Origin: DATEPR01 sp036491115
Lineage (GTDB): Bacteria; Actinomycetota; Actinomycetes; Mycobacteriales; Pseudonocardiaceae
Assembly (NCBI GenBank): GCA_036491115.1
Contig: DASXCQ010000079.1
Span: forward strand, 7,922-71,921
DNA: 64,000 nucleotides
Direction: 5' to 3'
Shown: piece after piece, positions 33,006 to 42,353 of the stretch
How positions within the stretch are numbered: position 1 is the stretch's first letter
How the letters are laid out: every line of letters begins with the position of its first letter
Translations under genes and position numbers: made by a program
The notes under the pieces: generated by a model
The model's input: the letters and a program-made list of their open reading frames with translations, nothing else
Told to the model about the DNA's origin: nothing
Databases searched by the model: none

Positions 33006-35804
33006 ATGACGGTGGGCTCCCCCGGACCACCCGGCACCGGCCGCTGCCCCCGGCACGGCTGCACCGGCCGGCTGGTGAACGGCACCTGTGACATCTGCGG
33101 CACCCGCGTCCCGCCGCAACAGGTCCCGCAGCCGGTGCCCACCCCGGGAGCCGGCGTGCCGCAGTGGCCCGGCAGACCGCGACCGCAACAGCAGCCACCA
33201 CCGAACACCGGCGGCTTCCCGGCCCGCCCGCCCGGCCCGAACTCCGGCGCCTTCCCCGCCCAGCCGAATTCCGGCGGTTTCCCCGCGCAGCAACCGAACT
33301 CCGGCGGATTCCCGGCCCAACAGCCGCAGCAGCCGGCCGGACCACCACCGCCACCCGCTCTGGCCGCCACCCCGCCGACCACGGCGATCGCCCCACCCCA
33401 CCGCAGAACCGGCCAGCACGCCGCCCCACCCGGTATGCCGTCGCTGGGCAACTGGGCACCCCCTGGCCAACCCCTGCGCCCGACCAACCACCAGCGCTCC
33501 GGCCCGGCCCACGCCGCCGACCCGCCGGACAGCGGCTCGCTGAGCGCCCGCCTGTCCGGCTGGACACCGGCGCCGACCGCTCCCGAGGCCACTCAGTTGG
33601 CCGTCGGCGACTCCACCCAACTGGCCCCACCGTCGGTCCCGGCGTCCGGTTCCCGCCCGCTGACCGGCCGCGGCAACCGGAGCAGCCGGTCCCGGTCGCG
33701 CACCACGTCCGGCAGGCGGATCGGCGGCGGGCTGGTCGAGGTGCCGAGGGTGCCCTACCGCGACCCGGCGTCCGCCGTCATGGCCGATCCCGTGGTGCCG
33801 GAGCACAAGCGGTTCTGCAGCCAGTGCCAGCAGCCGGTCGGCCGGGGCCAGGACGGCGCGCCGGGCAGTGTCGACGGCACGTGTGAGAGTTGCGGCGCCC
33901 CGTTCTCGTTCCGCGCCAAGCTGGCCGCCGGGGACCTGGTCGGCGGCCAGTACGAGGTGCTCGGCGCACTCGCGCACGGTGGCCTGGGCTGGATCTACCT
34001 GGCCCGCGACCACAACGTGAACGACCGCTGGGTCGTCCTCAAAGGACTGATCGACACCGGCGACGAGTCCGCGATGGCCGCCGCCGTCGCGGAGAAGATG
34101 TTCCTGTCCCAGGTCGAGCACCCGAACATCGTCAAGATCTACAACTTCGTGCTGCACGACGACGCGGCCACCGGCAACCAGGTCGGCTACATCGTGATGG
34201 AGTACATCGGCGGCCAGTCGATGCGCCAGATCGCACTGTCCCATCTGGACGCGAGTGGCAAGGTGATTCCGCTGCCGCTGGCCAGGGTGCTGGCCTACGG
34301 GCTGGAAGTGCTGCCCGCCATGGCGTACCTGCACAGCGTGGGCCTGCTGTACTGCGATCTCAAGCCGGACAACGTGATCCAGACCGACGCCCAGGTCAAG
34401 CTGATCGACCTCGGTGCCGTCCGGCACGTCGACGACATGACCAGCCCGATCTTCTTCACCTCCGGGTACAACGCGCCGGAGATCGCGTCCGACGGGCCGT
34501 CCGTGGCGTCCGACATCTACACCGTCGGCCGCACGCTCGCCGTGCTGAGCTTCGACTTCGCCGGTTTCACCGACGAGTTCCGCCACTCGCTGCCCTCGGC
34601 CAAGCAGGTGCCGCTGTTCTCGCTGTTCGGCTCGTACCACCGGTTGCTGCGCCGGGCCACCCACGTCGACCCGGACCGGCGGTTCGGCTCCGCCGAGGAC
34701 ATGTCCGACCAGCTGCTCGGCGTGCTGCGCGAGGTGCTGGCGCTGGGCACGCGGGAGCCGAGGCCGGGACGGTCGGCGGTGTTCGGCCCTGAGGTGCGCA
34801 CGTTCGGCGCCGAACTGGTCCGCGCCACGTCACCCACCAACCCGGCCGTGCCGGCGCCGCCGGAGCCGGCCGAGGTGGTGGCCGGGCTGCCGGTGCCGCA
34901 GGTGGACACCGACGACCCGGCGGCCGGTCTGGTCGGCGGCCTGGCGTCCGCGGTCGGCCCGGCTCCCCGCGACCTGCTGGCGGCCCTGCGCACCGCGCCG
35001 CCCATGTCGATGGAGGCGAAGCTGTGGCGGGCCAGGGCGCTGCTGGAACTCGGTGAACTGCAACAGGCGGCCCAGGAACTGGCGGCGGCGGCCGCGCTGG
35101 ACGCCCAGGGTCCGCAGGTTCCCGACGTGCCCTACGACTGGCGGATCAGCTGGTACCGGGGCCTGCTGTCGCTGGCAGCGCGCCGGCCCAGGGACGCCAG
35201 GGTTGCGTTCGACCACGTGTACGACGTGGCGCCGGGCGAGTTGGCGCCGAAGCTGGCCCTGGCGGTGAGCGCCGAGTGCTGCGCGGACCACTTCGCCGCC
35301 GCCCGGCTGTACGAGCTGGTGTGGCGTACCGACCGGTCGTATGTCAGTGCCGCGTTCGGCCTGGCCAGGACGTATCTGGCGCAGGGCGACCGGTCCGGCG
35401 CGCTGGAGGTCCTGGAGTCGGTGCCCGACCGGTCCAGCCACTTCCTGGCCGCCCAGATGGCGGTGATCGCCACCCGGACCGCGTGGACCGCTCCGGAACG
35501 GCTGACCGAACGCGACCTGCTGGACGCGGGCGCGAGGGTGGAACGCCTCAACCTGGACGGTGAACGCCGGGCCCGCCTGGCCGCCGAGGTGCTGGGCGCC
35601 GGCTTGAACTGGCTGCGTGCCGGCCACCCCGGCGCCGGCCAGCAGCCCGGCGCTCGGGTGCTCGGCTGCGAGCTCACCGAACGCGGCATGCGCTTCGGCC
35701 TGGAGCGCTGCTACCGCTCGCTGGCCCGCCAGGCCAACACGGTCACCGAACGGGTCCGCCTGGTCGACCTGGCCAACTCGGTCCGCCCCGCCACCCTGAC
35801 GTAG
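33006..35804 (+). CDS. pknG: Serine/threonine protein kinase PknG
   Basis: 932 residues from ATG 33006. A short Cys cluster at the N-terminus (CPRHGC, CDIC) is followed by ~200 disordered residues with the repeat NSGGFPAQ. Next come a rubredoxin-like Cys4 domain (C271, C274, C293, C296), a kinase domain from ~315 (K346 in VVLKGL, D451 in YCDLKPDNV, IDLGAVR) and a C-terminal TPR region (~660-930). PknG phosphorylates the FHA protein OdhI/GarA and thereby controls 2-oxoglutarate dehydrogenase and glutamate metabolism. M. tuberculosis PknG is ~750 residues; the excess here is the N-terminal linker and the extra Cys pair. Confidence 0.95.
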   Translation: MTVGSPGPPGTGRCPRHGCTGRLVNGTCDICGTRVPPQQVPQPVPTPGAGVPQWPGRPRPQQQPPPNTGGFPARPPGPNSGAFPAQPNSGGFPAQQPNSGGFPAQQPQQPAGPPPPPALAATPPTTAIAPPHRRTGQHAAPPGMPSLGNWAPPGQPLRPTNHQRSGPAHAADPPDSGSLSARLSGWTPAPTAPEATQLAVGDSTQLAPPSVPASGSRPLTGRGNRSSRSRSRTTSGRRIGGGLVEVPRVPYRDPASAVMADPVVPEHKRFCSQCQQPVGRGQDGAPGSVDGTCESCGAPFSFRAKLAAGDLVGGQYEVLGALAHGGLGWIYLARDHNVNDRWVVLKGLIDTGDESAMAAAVAEKMFLSQVEHPNIVKIYNFVLHDDAATGNQVGYIVMEYIGGQSMRQIALSHLDASGKVIPLPLARVLAYGLEVLPAMAYLHSVGLLYCDLKPDNVIQTDAQVKLIDLGAVRHVDDMTSPIFFTSGYNAPEIASDGPSVASDIYTVGRTLAVLSFDFAGFTDEFRHSLPSAKQVPLFSLFGSYHRLLRRATHVDPDRRFGSAEDMSDQLLGVLREVLALGTREPRPGRSAVFGPEVRTFGAELVRATSPTNPAVPAPPEPAEVVAGLPVPQVDTDDPAAGLVGGLASAVGPAPRDLLAALRTAPPMSMEAKLWRARALLELGELQQAAQELAAAAALDAQGPQVPDVPYDWRISWYRGLLSLAARRPRDARVAFDHVYDVAPGELAPKLALAVSAECCADHFAAARLYELVWRTDRSYVSAAFGLARTYLAQGDRSGALEVLESVPDRSSHFLAAQMAVIATRTAWTAPERLTERDLLDAGARVERLNLDGERRARLAAEVLGAGLNWLRAGHPGAGQQPGARVLGCELTERGMRFGLERCYRSLARQANTVTERVRLVDLANSVRPATLT

Positions 35805-35997
35805 TCCCCGCGCCGGTGAGCGCTTGGGGCACTGTTGTCCCGTTTGCCGGGCGATCAACGTGACTTAACGGTTAAAACATCACGAATTGACGTCGTCATC
35901 TCGACAAGTGCCCAACACTCCAGGATATGGTGCGGGCGCTGTGTTCGGCCAGCCCAAAATTGCATTTATCTCAAATCTGCGTCAGGGGTATGACCGC

Positions 35998-36963
35998 ATG
36001 ACGACATCGGAGCGGACGGTGACCGGGGCTCGTCCCGGCCCATCGACCGCACCGCGGGCAGCCGTCGGCGGGCCGCGCAGGCGCAAGGTGCGGCGGGTGC
36101 TGACCGGCCCGTCCGGCTACCTGATGACCCTGCCGGCGCTGCTGATCTTCGGCGTGTTCACCATCGGCCCGACCGTCTACACGGTGTACATCAGCCTGTT
36201 CAACTGGAACCCGCTCAACCCGGCCCGCTCCACCTACGTCGGCGGCGGGAACTACCAGGAGCTGTTCACCGCGGACAACCCGCCGTTCCTGACCAGCGCG
36301 TTGAACTCGCTGTACTTCACGGTGGCCATGGTGATCGGCGGCACGGCCCTGTCGCTGCTGATCGCGCTGCTGTTGCAGCGCGGCGGGAACTGGATCGCCG
36401 CCACGCGGGTGGCGGTGTTCACGCCGTACGTGACGCCCCTGGTGGCCACGTCGATCGCCTGGGTGTGGATCTTCAATGACAAGTTCGGCCTGATCAACCT
36501 GGGGCTGCGGCCCTTCGGCATCACCGGTGCCAACTGGCTGCTCTCGCCCACCTGGGCCATGCCCTCGGTGATCGTGTACAGCCTGTGGCACGAGATCGGC
36601 CTGACCGTGGTGATCTTCCTGGGCGGCCTGTCGATCCTGTCGCCGGAACTGGCCGAGGCCGCGCGTGTCGACGGCGTGAACGGCTGGCAGGAGTTCTGGT
36701 ACATCACCTGGCCCCAGCTGCGACCGGTCACGGCGTTCGTGGTCACCGTGACGGCGATCTACTCGCTCCAGGCGTTCACCCAGTTCTACACGATGACCGT
36801 CGGCGGACCGGGCACGTCCACCACCACCATCAGCTACCTGCTCTACGGCGAGGTGTTCGAACGAACCGGCTACGGCGCCGCGGTCGCGGTCGTGCTGTTC
36901 CTGGTGACCGTCGCGTTCACCCTGATCCAGCGCAAGGCATCCCGTCCGTCCGCGATCGGCTGA
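35998..36963 (+). CDS. Sugar/polyol-phosphate ABC importer permease (UgpA/MalF type)
   Basis: 321 residues from ATG 35998. Six membrane helices and the EAA loop LSPELAEAARVDGVNGWQEFW. Close in pattern to UgpA (LNSLYFTVAMV, PTWAMPSVIVYSLW). It is the first gene of a five-gene unit: permease, binding protein, permease, HAD hydrolase, metallo-hydrolase. The 194-bp leader after pknG carries AT-rich promoter sequence and the motif CTGCGTCAGGGGTATGAC shared with the lipoprotein gene at 28.1 kb. Confidence 0.88.
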   Translation: MTTSERTVTGARPGPSTAPRAAVGGPRRRKVRRVLTGPSGYLMTLPALLIFGVFTIGPTVYTVYISLFNWNPLNPARSTYVGGGNYQELFTADNPPFLTSALNSLYFTVAMVIGGTALSLLIALLLQRGGNWIAATRVAVFTPYVTPLVATSIAWVWIFNDKFGLINLGLRPFGITGANWLLSPTWAMPSVIVYSLWHEIGLTVVIFLGGLSILSPELAEAARVDGVNGWQEFWYITWPQLRPVTAFVVTVTAIYSLQAFTQFYTMTVGGPGTSTTTISYLLYGEVFERTGYGAAVAVVLFLVTVAFTLIQRKASRPSAIG

Positions 36964-37012
36964 CCTGGTGCCGGTCGTGTCCTTTCAGCCCGTCGAGGAG
37001 AGGTCAAGTTCC

Positions 37013-38413
37013 ATGCGGAAAGCGCACACCGTGCGTCACGCCCGGCTGGTGGGTGCGGCGTCGGTCGTTCTCACCGGCACGCTCGTCCTGGCCGGCTGCG
37101 CGAGTGGCGGCGGTTCGTCGAACGCGAGCGGAGGTTCGGGTTCGGGTGGCAACGCCAGCGCCACCAACTGTTTCCTGAACGGCTCCGGTCCGACCCCGGC
37201 TCCGGTCGGCAACCCGAGCGGCAAGACCACCATCACGTTCATGGAGGCGATGAGCGGCGGCACGCTGAAGAGTTCGCTGCAGCACCTCACCTCCCAGTTC
37301 GAGGCCGCCGACCCGAACATCACGGTGCAGCTCGAGGAGTCGCCGGACTACGGCACCCTGGAGAAGAACGAGAAGGACGCGGTCTCCGCGCACAAGGCGC
37401 CGACCATCGGCCAGGCGTACGAGGGCTGGGCTGCCGAGTACGCGCGCAGCGGCGTCATCGACACCATCAGCCAGCAGTCCGGTGGCGCCGACAGCGCGGC
37501 GACGTCCGCGCTGTACGGCGGTGTCGCCGCCGACCAGAAGCTGTGTGACGGCAACGTCTGGATGTGGCCGTTCAACAAGAGCGCGTACGTCAACTTCTAC
37601 AACCCGACCATGCTCCAGGCCGCCGGCCGGTCCGGCGCGCCGACCACGTGGGCCCAGTTCGCCACCGACGCCAAGGCGGTGTCCAAGAACGGAGTCACGG
37701 GCATCACGATCGACCCGGGCGGCAAGGGCGACCTGACCGCGGACGGCGTCTGGTTCGAGATCCTGGCCGAGGCGTACGGCACCCCGGTGTTCGACACGAA
37801 CGGCGTGCCGCAGTTCAACGGCCCCGGCGTGGTCAAGGCCATGCAGTACCTGGCCGACCTCAAGAAGTCCGGCGCACTGGCCGTGGGCAAGAACTTCCCC
37901 GGTGAGACCGCGCTGGGCGCCCAGAAGGGCCTGTTCGACATCTCGTCGGTGGCCGGCTACAGCTTCGAGCAGCAGGCCGTGGGCAACAAGTTCCCGCTGG
38001 GCACCGCCGATCTGCCCGCCGGCCCGGCCAAGCAGGCCAACCAGGTCAACGGCACGAACATCGTGATCTTCGACCAGGCCACCACGGCGCAGAAGCAGGC
38101 GGCCTGGAAGTTCATGCAGTTCCTGACCACGGCCGCATCCCAGGCGTACTGGGCCACCAACACCGGCTACCTGCCGGTCACGCCCGCCGCGCTGGACCAG
38201 ATGACGACGTTCCTGGCCAAGAACCCGTGGATGCGCACGGCCGCGGGCGCGCTGAGCCACTCGTCCGGCAGTGCCCCGGTGCCGTGGGCCGACGACACCC
38301 AGGACGAGCTGTCCGTCGCCCTGGCCGACGTGCTGACCAAGGGCACCGACCCGAAGGCGGCACTGGACAAGGCGCAGTCCGACGCGATGGCGGACATGAA
38401 GGCGTCGCAGTGA
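37013..38413 (+). CDS. Extracellular sugar/glycerol-phosphate-binding lipoprotein (UgpB type)
   Basis: 466 residues from ATG 37013 with GAGGAGAGG upstream. Lipobox VLAGC at about residue 27. Type 1 binding-protein features: ITFMEAMSGGTLKSSLQHLTSQF, TIGQAYEGWAAEY, and FVTKGTD-like C-terminal helices. The combination resembles glycerol-3-phosphate- and sugar-binding proteins of the UgpB group. The ligand cannot be fixed from sequence alone. It delivers substrate to the two flanking permeases; the ATPase is probably a shared MsiK-type protein encoded elsewhere. Confidence 0.87.
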   Translation: MRKAHTVRHARLVGAASVVLTGTLVLAGCASGGGSSNASGGSGSGGNASATNCFLNGSGPTPAPVGNPSGKTTITFMEAMSGGTLKSSLQHLTSQFEAADPNITVQLEESPDYGTLEKNEKDAVSAHKAPTIGQAYEGWAAEYARSGVIDTISQQSGGADSAATSALYGGVAADQKLCDGNVWMWPFNKSAYVNFYNPTMLQAAGRSGAPTTWAQFATDAKAVSKNGVTGITIDPGGKGDLTADGVWFEILAEAYGTPVFDTNGVPQFNGPGVVKAMQYLADLKKSGALAVGKNFPGETALGAQKGLFDISSVAGYSFEQQAVGNKFPLGTADLPAGPAKQANQVNGTNIVIFDQATTAQKQAAWKFMQFLTTAASQAYWATNTGYLPVTPAALDQMTTFLAKNPWMRTAAGALSHSSGSAPVPWADDTQDELSVALADVLTKGTDPKAALDKAQSDAMADMKASQ

Positions 38414-38459
38414 TCATGCGTCACCTGCCGGCGGTCACGGGTGCCGAGAGGGCGTACCC

Positions 38460-39347
38460 GTGGCCGCGGTGACGCCGGTCGGTCTGCCGGCCACCCTGCC
38501 TGTTCCGCGACGCCCTGGGGGGCGCCGCGGGCGGCGGGGTGGCCGGCGGGCCGTGCTGGCCGTCATCGTCGGGCTGATCTTCCTGGTGCCGTTCTACTGG
38601 GTCGTGACGACGTCACTGAACCCGAACAGCGCCATGTACTCGTTCCCGCCGTCGCTGGTCCCGCACTTCTACTGGGCCAACTACGTGCGGGCCTGGAACG
38701 GCGCTCCCTGGCTGCGCTACCTGTTCAACACGGTCCTGATCGCGGGCTGCACGGTGATCCTCGTCGTGCTCACCTCCCTGTTGGCCGGGTTCGCGTTCGG
38801 CGTGATGCGCTTCCCCGGCCGGAAGGCGCTGTTCGCGCTCGTGTTGTCCGTGCTGATGGTGCCGCAGGTGGCGCTGCTCATCCCGGACTTCCAGATCGCG
38901 TCGTTCCTGGGCTGGCTGGACACCTACTGGGTGCAGATCATTCCGTGGGGCGCCAGCGTGTTCGGCGTGTTCCTGGTCCGGCAGTTCCTGCTGGGCGTAC
39001 CGCCGGAGCTGTTCGAGGCGGCGGAGTTGGACGGTGCCGGTCGCCTGCGCATCCTGTGGTCGATCGGTGCGCCGCTGGCCCGGCCGGCGTTGATCATCAT
39101 CGGGCTCAACACGTTCATGGCATCGTGGAACTCGTTCGTGTGGCCGTCGATCATGCTGCCGGCCAACCAGAACGTGCGCCCGGTCGAACTGGGCCTGTAC
39201 AACTTCCTCCAGGCCAACGGCACCGACTACACGGCGCTGTGCGCGGCCGTGGCGTTCACCACGGTGCCCGTCCTGGTGTTGTTCCTGTTGTTGCAGCGGC
39301 ACTTCATCACCGGTGCGTTCTCCACGGCGGGCGGTGTGCGTGGCTGA
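38460..39347 (+). CDS. Sugar/polyol-phosphate ABC importer permease (UgpE/MalG type)
   Basis: 295 residues from GTG 38460 with GAGAGGG upstream. Six helices, the MalG-type VVTTSLNPNSAMY after helix 1, the EAA loop PELFEAAELDGAGRLRILW, and FMASWNSFVWP near the end. It pairs with the permease at 35998. Its last 8 bases overlap the start of the HAD-hydrolase gene. Confidence 0.9.
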   Translation: MAAVTPVGLPATLPVPRRPGGRRGRRGGRRAVLAVIVGLIFLVPFYWVVTTSLNPNSAMYSFPPSLVPHFYWANYVRAWNGAPWLRYLFNTVLIAGCTVILVVLTSLLAGFAFGVMRFPGRKALFALVLSVLMVPQVALLIPDFQIASFLGWLDTYWVQIIPWGASVFGVFLVRQFLLGVPPELFEAAELDGAGRLRILWSIGAPLARPALIIIGLNTFMASWNSFVWPSIMLPANQNVRPVELGLYNFLQANGTDYTALCAAVAFTTVPVLVLFLLLQRHFITGAFSTAGGVRG

Positions 39348-40047
39348 ACAGGCCCTCCTGGTGGACCTCGACGGCACGCTGTACCGGGGCGACGGCGCCG
39401 TCCTGGCCTACGCCGACCACGTCGCCGCCACGCTGCCACCGGCCGACGCCGACCGGTTCCGCGCAGCCCTGACCGACCACCTGACCGGTGCCGCCGCCAT
39501 CGTCACGGCCACCGACGGCTGGGAGGCGGTGCAGGCACTGGCCCGCCGGCTCGACGTCGGGCAACCCGTGCTGGACAGGGCGTTCCTGGTCAGCCGGCAA
39601 GCGCTGACCGACCCGGTCTGTCCGATCGAGACACCACCCGACCTGGTGCCGGCGTTGCGGCGGCTGCGCCCGACGACCCGTCTGGTGCTGGCCACCAACA
39701 GCCCGGCCGACTGGCTCACCGCCCTGCTGGCCCGGCTGGCCGCCGCCGACGTGTTCGACCAGGTGATCACCGGGGCCCGCAAACCGGCCGGCATGCCCGA
39801 CATCCTGGCCGGCCTGGCCGCGAGTGTCGGCGCGACCGACCGGCCGTGGCGGGTGTTCAGCGTGGGCGACCACTGGCGCAACGACATCGAACCGGCACGG
39901 GCGTTCGGCGCCACGACCGGTTATATTGACCGGTTCGGCAGAAATGACGGACCGGCCGACGTGGTGGCGCCCGACCTGGAAGGCGTGCTCCCCACGATCC
40001 TGCGCTGGGCCGAGGCTCCGGACGCGTTCGCTGATCCGGATGAGTGA
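39340..40047 (+). CDS. HAD-superfamily hydrolase
   Basis: 235 residues from GTG 39340, which overlaps the permease stop by 8 bases. HAD motif I is VDLDGTLYRG (D9 nucleophile, D11), motif II is LVLATNSPADW, motif III lysine is in GARKPAGMPD, and motif IV is VGDHWRNDIEPA. The cap is a small helical insert (C1 type). Its position in the importer operon suggests it removes phosphate from the imported or a derived compound, which would fit a phosphorylated substrate; this is inference. Confidence 0.85.
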   Translation: MAEQALLVDLDGTLYRGDGAVLAYADHVAATLPPADADRFRAALTDHLTGAAAIVTATDGWEAVQALARRLDVGQPVLDRAFLVSRQALTDPVCPIETPPDLVPALRRLRPTTRLVLATNSPADWLTALLARLAAADVFDQVITGARKPAGMPDILAGLAASVGATDRPWRVFSVGDHWRNDIEPARAFGATTGYIDRFGRNDGPADVVAPDLEGVLPTILRWAEAPDAFADPDE

Positions 40048-40055
40048 GGAGCACG

Positions 40056-41327
40056 GTGGCGAGTATCGAGTTCTGGGGCGGCCTGGGCGTGATCGGGTCG
40101 AGCAAGATCATGGTGTCCGACGGCGACCACCGGGTCCTGCTCGACATCGGCATGGACATTCCCAGCGGTGGCAACCTGTTCCGGGCCCCGGTGACCGAGC
40201 GGCCCGGCCGGGTGCTCGCCGACCGGATCCGGGTGGGCGGCGCGCCCCGGGTGCCCGGCCTGTTCGACCCGGCGGCGCTGCCCGCCGGTCACCCGCTGGG
40301 CGAACCCGTGGGCGAGGACACCCAGGTGTTCGTCAGTCACCCGCACATCGACCACGTCGGCCTCGCCGGTTTCGTGCGGCCGGACGTGCCCGTGCACGCC
40401 CATGCCGACGCCGTGGCCCTGATGCGTGCCCTGACGTCGGCCGGTGCCGGCCTGCCCGGCCGTGACCCGCACTGGCATGCGTTGCGCGGCGGTGACACCG
40501 TCACCGCCGGCCCGATGCGGGTGGAGTGCGTGCCGGTCGACCACGACGTGCCCGGTGCCACCGGCTACCTGGTGCACACCGCGTCCGGCACGCTCGCCTA
40601 CACCGGCGACATCCGCTTCCACGGCCGGCACGCGGAACGGAGCTGGGCGTTCGCCGAACGCGCCGCCGGCTGTGACGTGCTCGTCACCGAGGCCACCACG
40701 CTGTCCTTCCCGGCGGCCGACGAGCCGGTTCGCACCGAGTCCGACGTCGTGGCGTCCTTCGTGACGGAACTGCGCGCGGCCCGGGGTCTGGTGCTGCTCC
40801 AGACGTACCCGCGCGACGTGGAGCGGGTCACCGAGTTCGTGGCCGCGGCGAAGGCCGTCGGCCGCGTCATCGTCTGGCCGGACGCCACCGCCACCATGCT
40901 GGAGGCGCTTGGCGTCGCCGTGGACCGGCCGGGCATCGCCGACGTGTGCGCCGACCCGGCCGGGTACGTCGTCCAGGTCGACGTGGCCGATCTACCCTCG
41001 TTGCTGGACCTGCCGCTGACCGGTGGCGAGGTGTTCGTCCACGCCAACGGTGAACCGCTGGGCGAGTTCGACCCGCGCTGGCCGGTGTTCGCCGACTGGC
41101 TGACCGCGCTGGACCTGACGTTGCGCCGGATCGGCACCACCGGCCACGCCACCCCGGAGCACCTGCACGAGTTCGTGGCCCGCGTGGCGCCGCGCGTGGT
41201 GTGCCCGATCCACACGTTCGAACCGGCCCGGTTGTTCCCGCCGCACGCCGTCCGCAGGGTGATCCCGCGGTACGGCGTGCGGTACGAGTTCGACGGTTCG
41301 GTCAGGCAGGCCGCGCCAGTGTCGTGA
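40056..41327 (+). CDS. Metallo-beta-lactamase-fold hydrolase (RNase J/exonuclease-like)
   Basis: 423 residues from GTG 40056, 4 bases after GAGGAG. Opens with EFWGGLGVIGSSKIMV. The zinc motif is H95-x-H97-x-D99-H100 (SHPHIDHVGL); further ligands are in VDHDVPGATGY and YTGDIRFHGRH. Late motifs LLQTYPRDVERV and VCPIHTFEP match the beta-CASP-like arrangement of RNase J and of related lactonase-like enzymes. The G-G-x-x-x-I-G-S-S-K start is RNase-J-like, but the operon context points to small-molecule hydrolysis. Its end overlaps the convergent DUF397 gene by 26 bases. Confidence 0.78.
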   Translation: MASIEFWGGLGVIGSSKIMVSDGDHRVLLDIGMDIPSGGNLFRAPVTERPGRVLADRIRVGGAPRVPGLFDPAALPAGHPLGEPVGEDTQVFVSHPHIDHVGLAGFVRPDVPVHAHADAVALMRALTSAGAGLPGRDPHWHALRGGDTVTAGPMRVECVPVDHDVPGATGYLVHTASGTLAYTGDIRFHGRHAERSWAFAERAAGCDVLVTEATTLSFPAADEPVRTESDVVASFVTELRAARGLVLLQTYPRDVERVTEFVAAAKAVGRVIVWPDATATMLEALGVAVDRPGIADVCADPAGYVVQVDVADLPSLLDLPLTGGEVFVHANGEPLGEFDPRWPVFADWLTALDLTLRRIGTTGHATPEHLHEFVARVAPRVVCPIHTFEPARLFPPHAVRRVIPRYGVRYEFDGSVRQAAPVS

Positions 41328-41481
41328 CGAAACCGGTCCACGCCTTCGGACCGACGGTCAGGTGGCCGCCGCTGCGGTTCTTGCTGTCACGGATACCCAC
41401 GATGCCGGGCTCGCTGCCAACTTCCACGCAGTTGCCGCCGCTGTTGCCGCTGTAGCGGGACTTGCGCCAGTTGGTGATCAT
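41302..41481 (-). CDS. DUF397 protein
   Basis: 59 residues from ATG 41481, shorter than usual gene-finding cut-offs but clear: WRKSRYSGNSGGNCVEVG, then GIRDSKNRSGGHLTVGPKAWTGFV, which is the whole DUF397 consensus. ATGA overlap with the XRE gene stop shows translational coupling. Such pairs are abundant in filamentous actinomycetes and include the WhiJ-type developmental regulators, where the small protein is thought to act with the DNA-binding partner. Confidence 0.9.
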   Translation of the reverse strand: MITNWRKSRYSGNSGGNCVEVGSEPGIVGIRDSKNRSGGHLTVGPKAWTGFVTTLARPA

Positions 41482-42323
41482 CAGACTTCCTTCCGGAGCT
41501 TGTCGAGGAACGCGGTCGAGCGCGCCGGATTCAAGGCCGCCACGCGCAGCCGGTTGAACACCGCCGTGAACGTCGCGACCTGCTCTGGCTCCTCATAACA
41601 CTGCCCCATAACGGCTGTCTCGGTATAGGCCACGCGGGGTATAGCTGGAGTCGGAAACTCGAAGATCGAGAACGGCGACTGCATGGCGGCGTGTGCGCCG
41701 GCCGCTGCTGGCAGAACCTGGAGTTGCACCTCCGGCCGGCTGGCAGCGTCGATCAGGTGGGCCAGTTGGGCGGCCATCACATCGTGGCCACCTACGTTGC
41801 AGCGCAGCACGCCTTCAGTGATCACGATCCAGAGGGATGGCGGATCTTCTTTGTCCAGCACGGCTTGGCGCTCCACGCGCTGCTCGACGAAGTCCTCGAC
41901 CTGATCGTCGGTGAGTTGTTCGGCCGATTCCCGGAGCACGGCTCGCGCGTAGTCGCTGGTCTGGAACAGGCCGGGGATGGAGAGTGCTTCGAACCACTCG
42001 ATGCTGGTCGCGCCCTGCTCGTAGCTGATGGCCAGCTCGAAGTCCTTGATGTTCGACGTGATGCGCGCCGACGGGCGACGGGCGGCCCTGATCAGCGCGA
42101 CGAAGTTCTCGATCAGGTCGGGCTTGCCGTACAGGTTCAGCATCGCCATCAGCTCGGGCTGCTTGGGCAGGTGCCGCATCTTCTCCAGGTGGCTGACATT
42201 GCCCCGGGTGATGCCGATGGCCTCGGCCGCGGCTTGCTGACTGAGTTCGGCCTCCTCGCGGAATCGGCGCAGTTCCAGCGCGATGTACCGCCTGATCGCG
42301 AATGGGCTAGAGGTGGTGATCAC
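41481..42323 (-). CDS. XRE-family regulator with DUF5753 domain
   Basis: 280 residues from GTG 42323. The N-terminal helix-turn-helix is LRRFREEAELSQQAAAEAIGITRGNVSHLE. It is followed by the ~180-residue DUF5753 domain with SIPGLFQTSDYARAVL, QVLPAAAGAHAAMQSPFSIFEF and VYTET-like strands. It forms a WhiJ-like pair with the DUF397 protein and lies divergently from the 42354 gene with only 31-87 bases between, so it probably controls that gene. Palindromic GGTGATCACC surrounds its start codon. Confidence 0.9.
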   Translation of the reverse strand: MITTSSPFAIRRYIALELRRFREEAELSQQAAAEAIGITRGNVSHLEKMRHLPKQPELMAMLNLYGKPDLIENFVALIRAARRPSARITSNIKDFELAISYEQGATSIEWFEALSIPGLFQTSDYARAVLRESAEQLTDDQVEDFVEQRVERQAVLDKEDPPSLWIVITEGVLRCNVGGHDVMAAQLAHLIDAASRPEVQLQVLPAAAGAHAAMQSPFSIFEFPTPAIPRVAYTETAVMGQCYEEPEQVATFTAVFNRLRVAALNPARSTAFLDKLRKEV

Positions 42324-42353
42324 CGGTTGATCATCCCGTAATCGCTATCTGGT

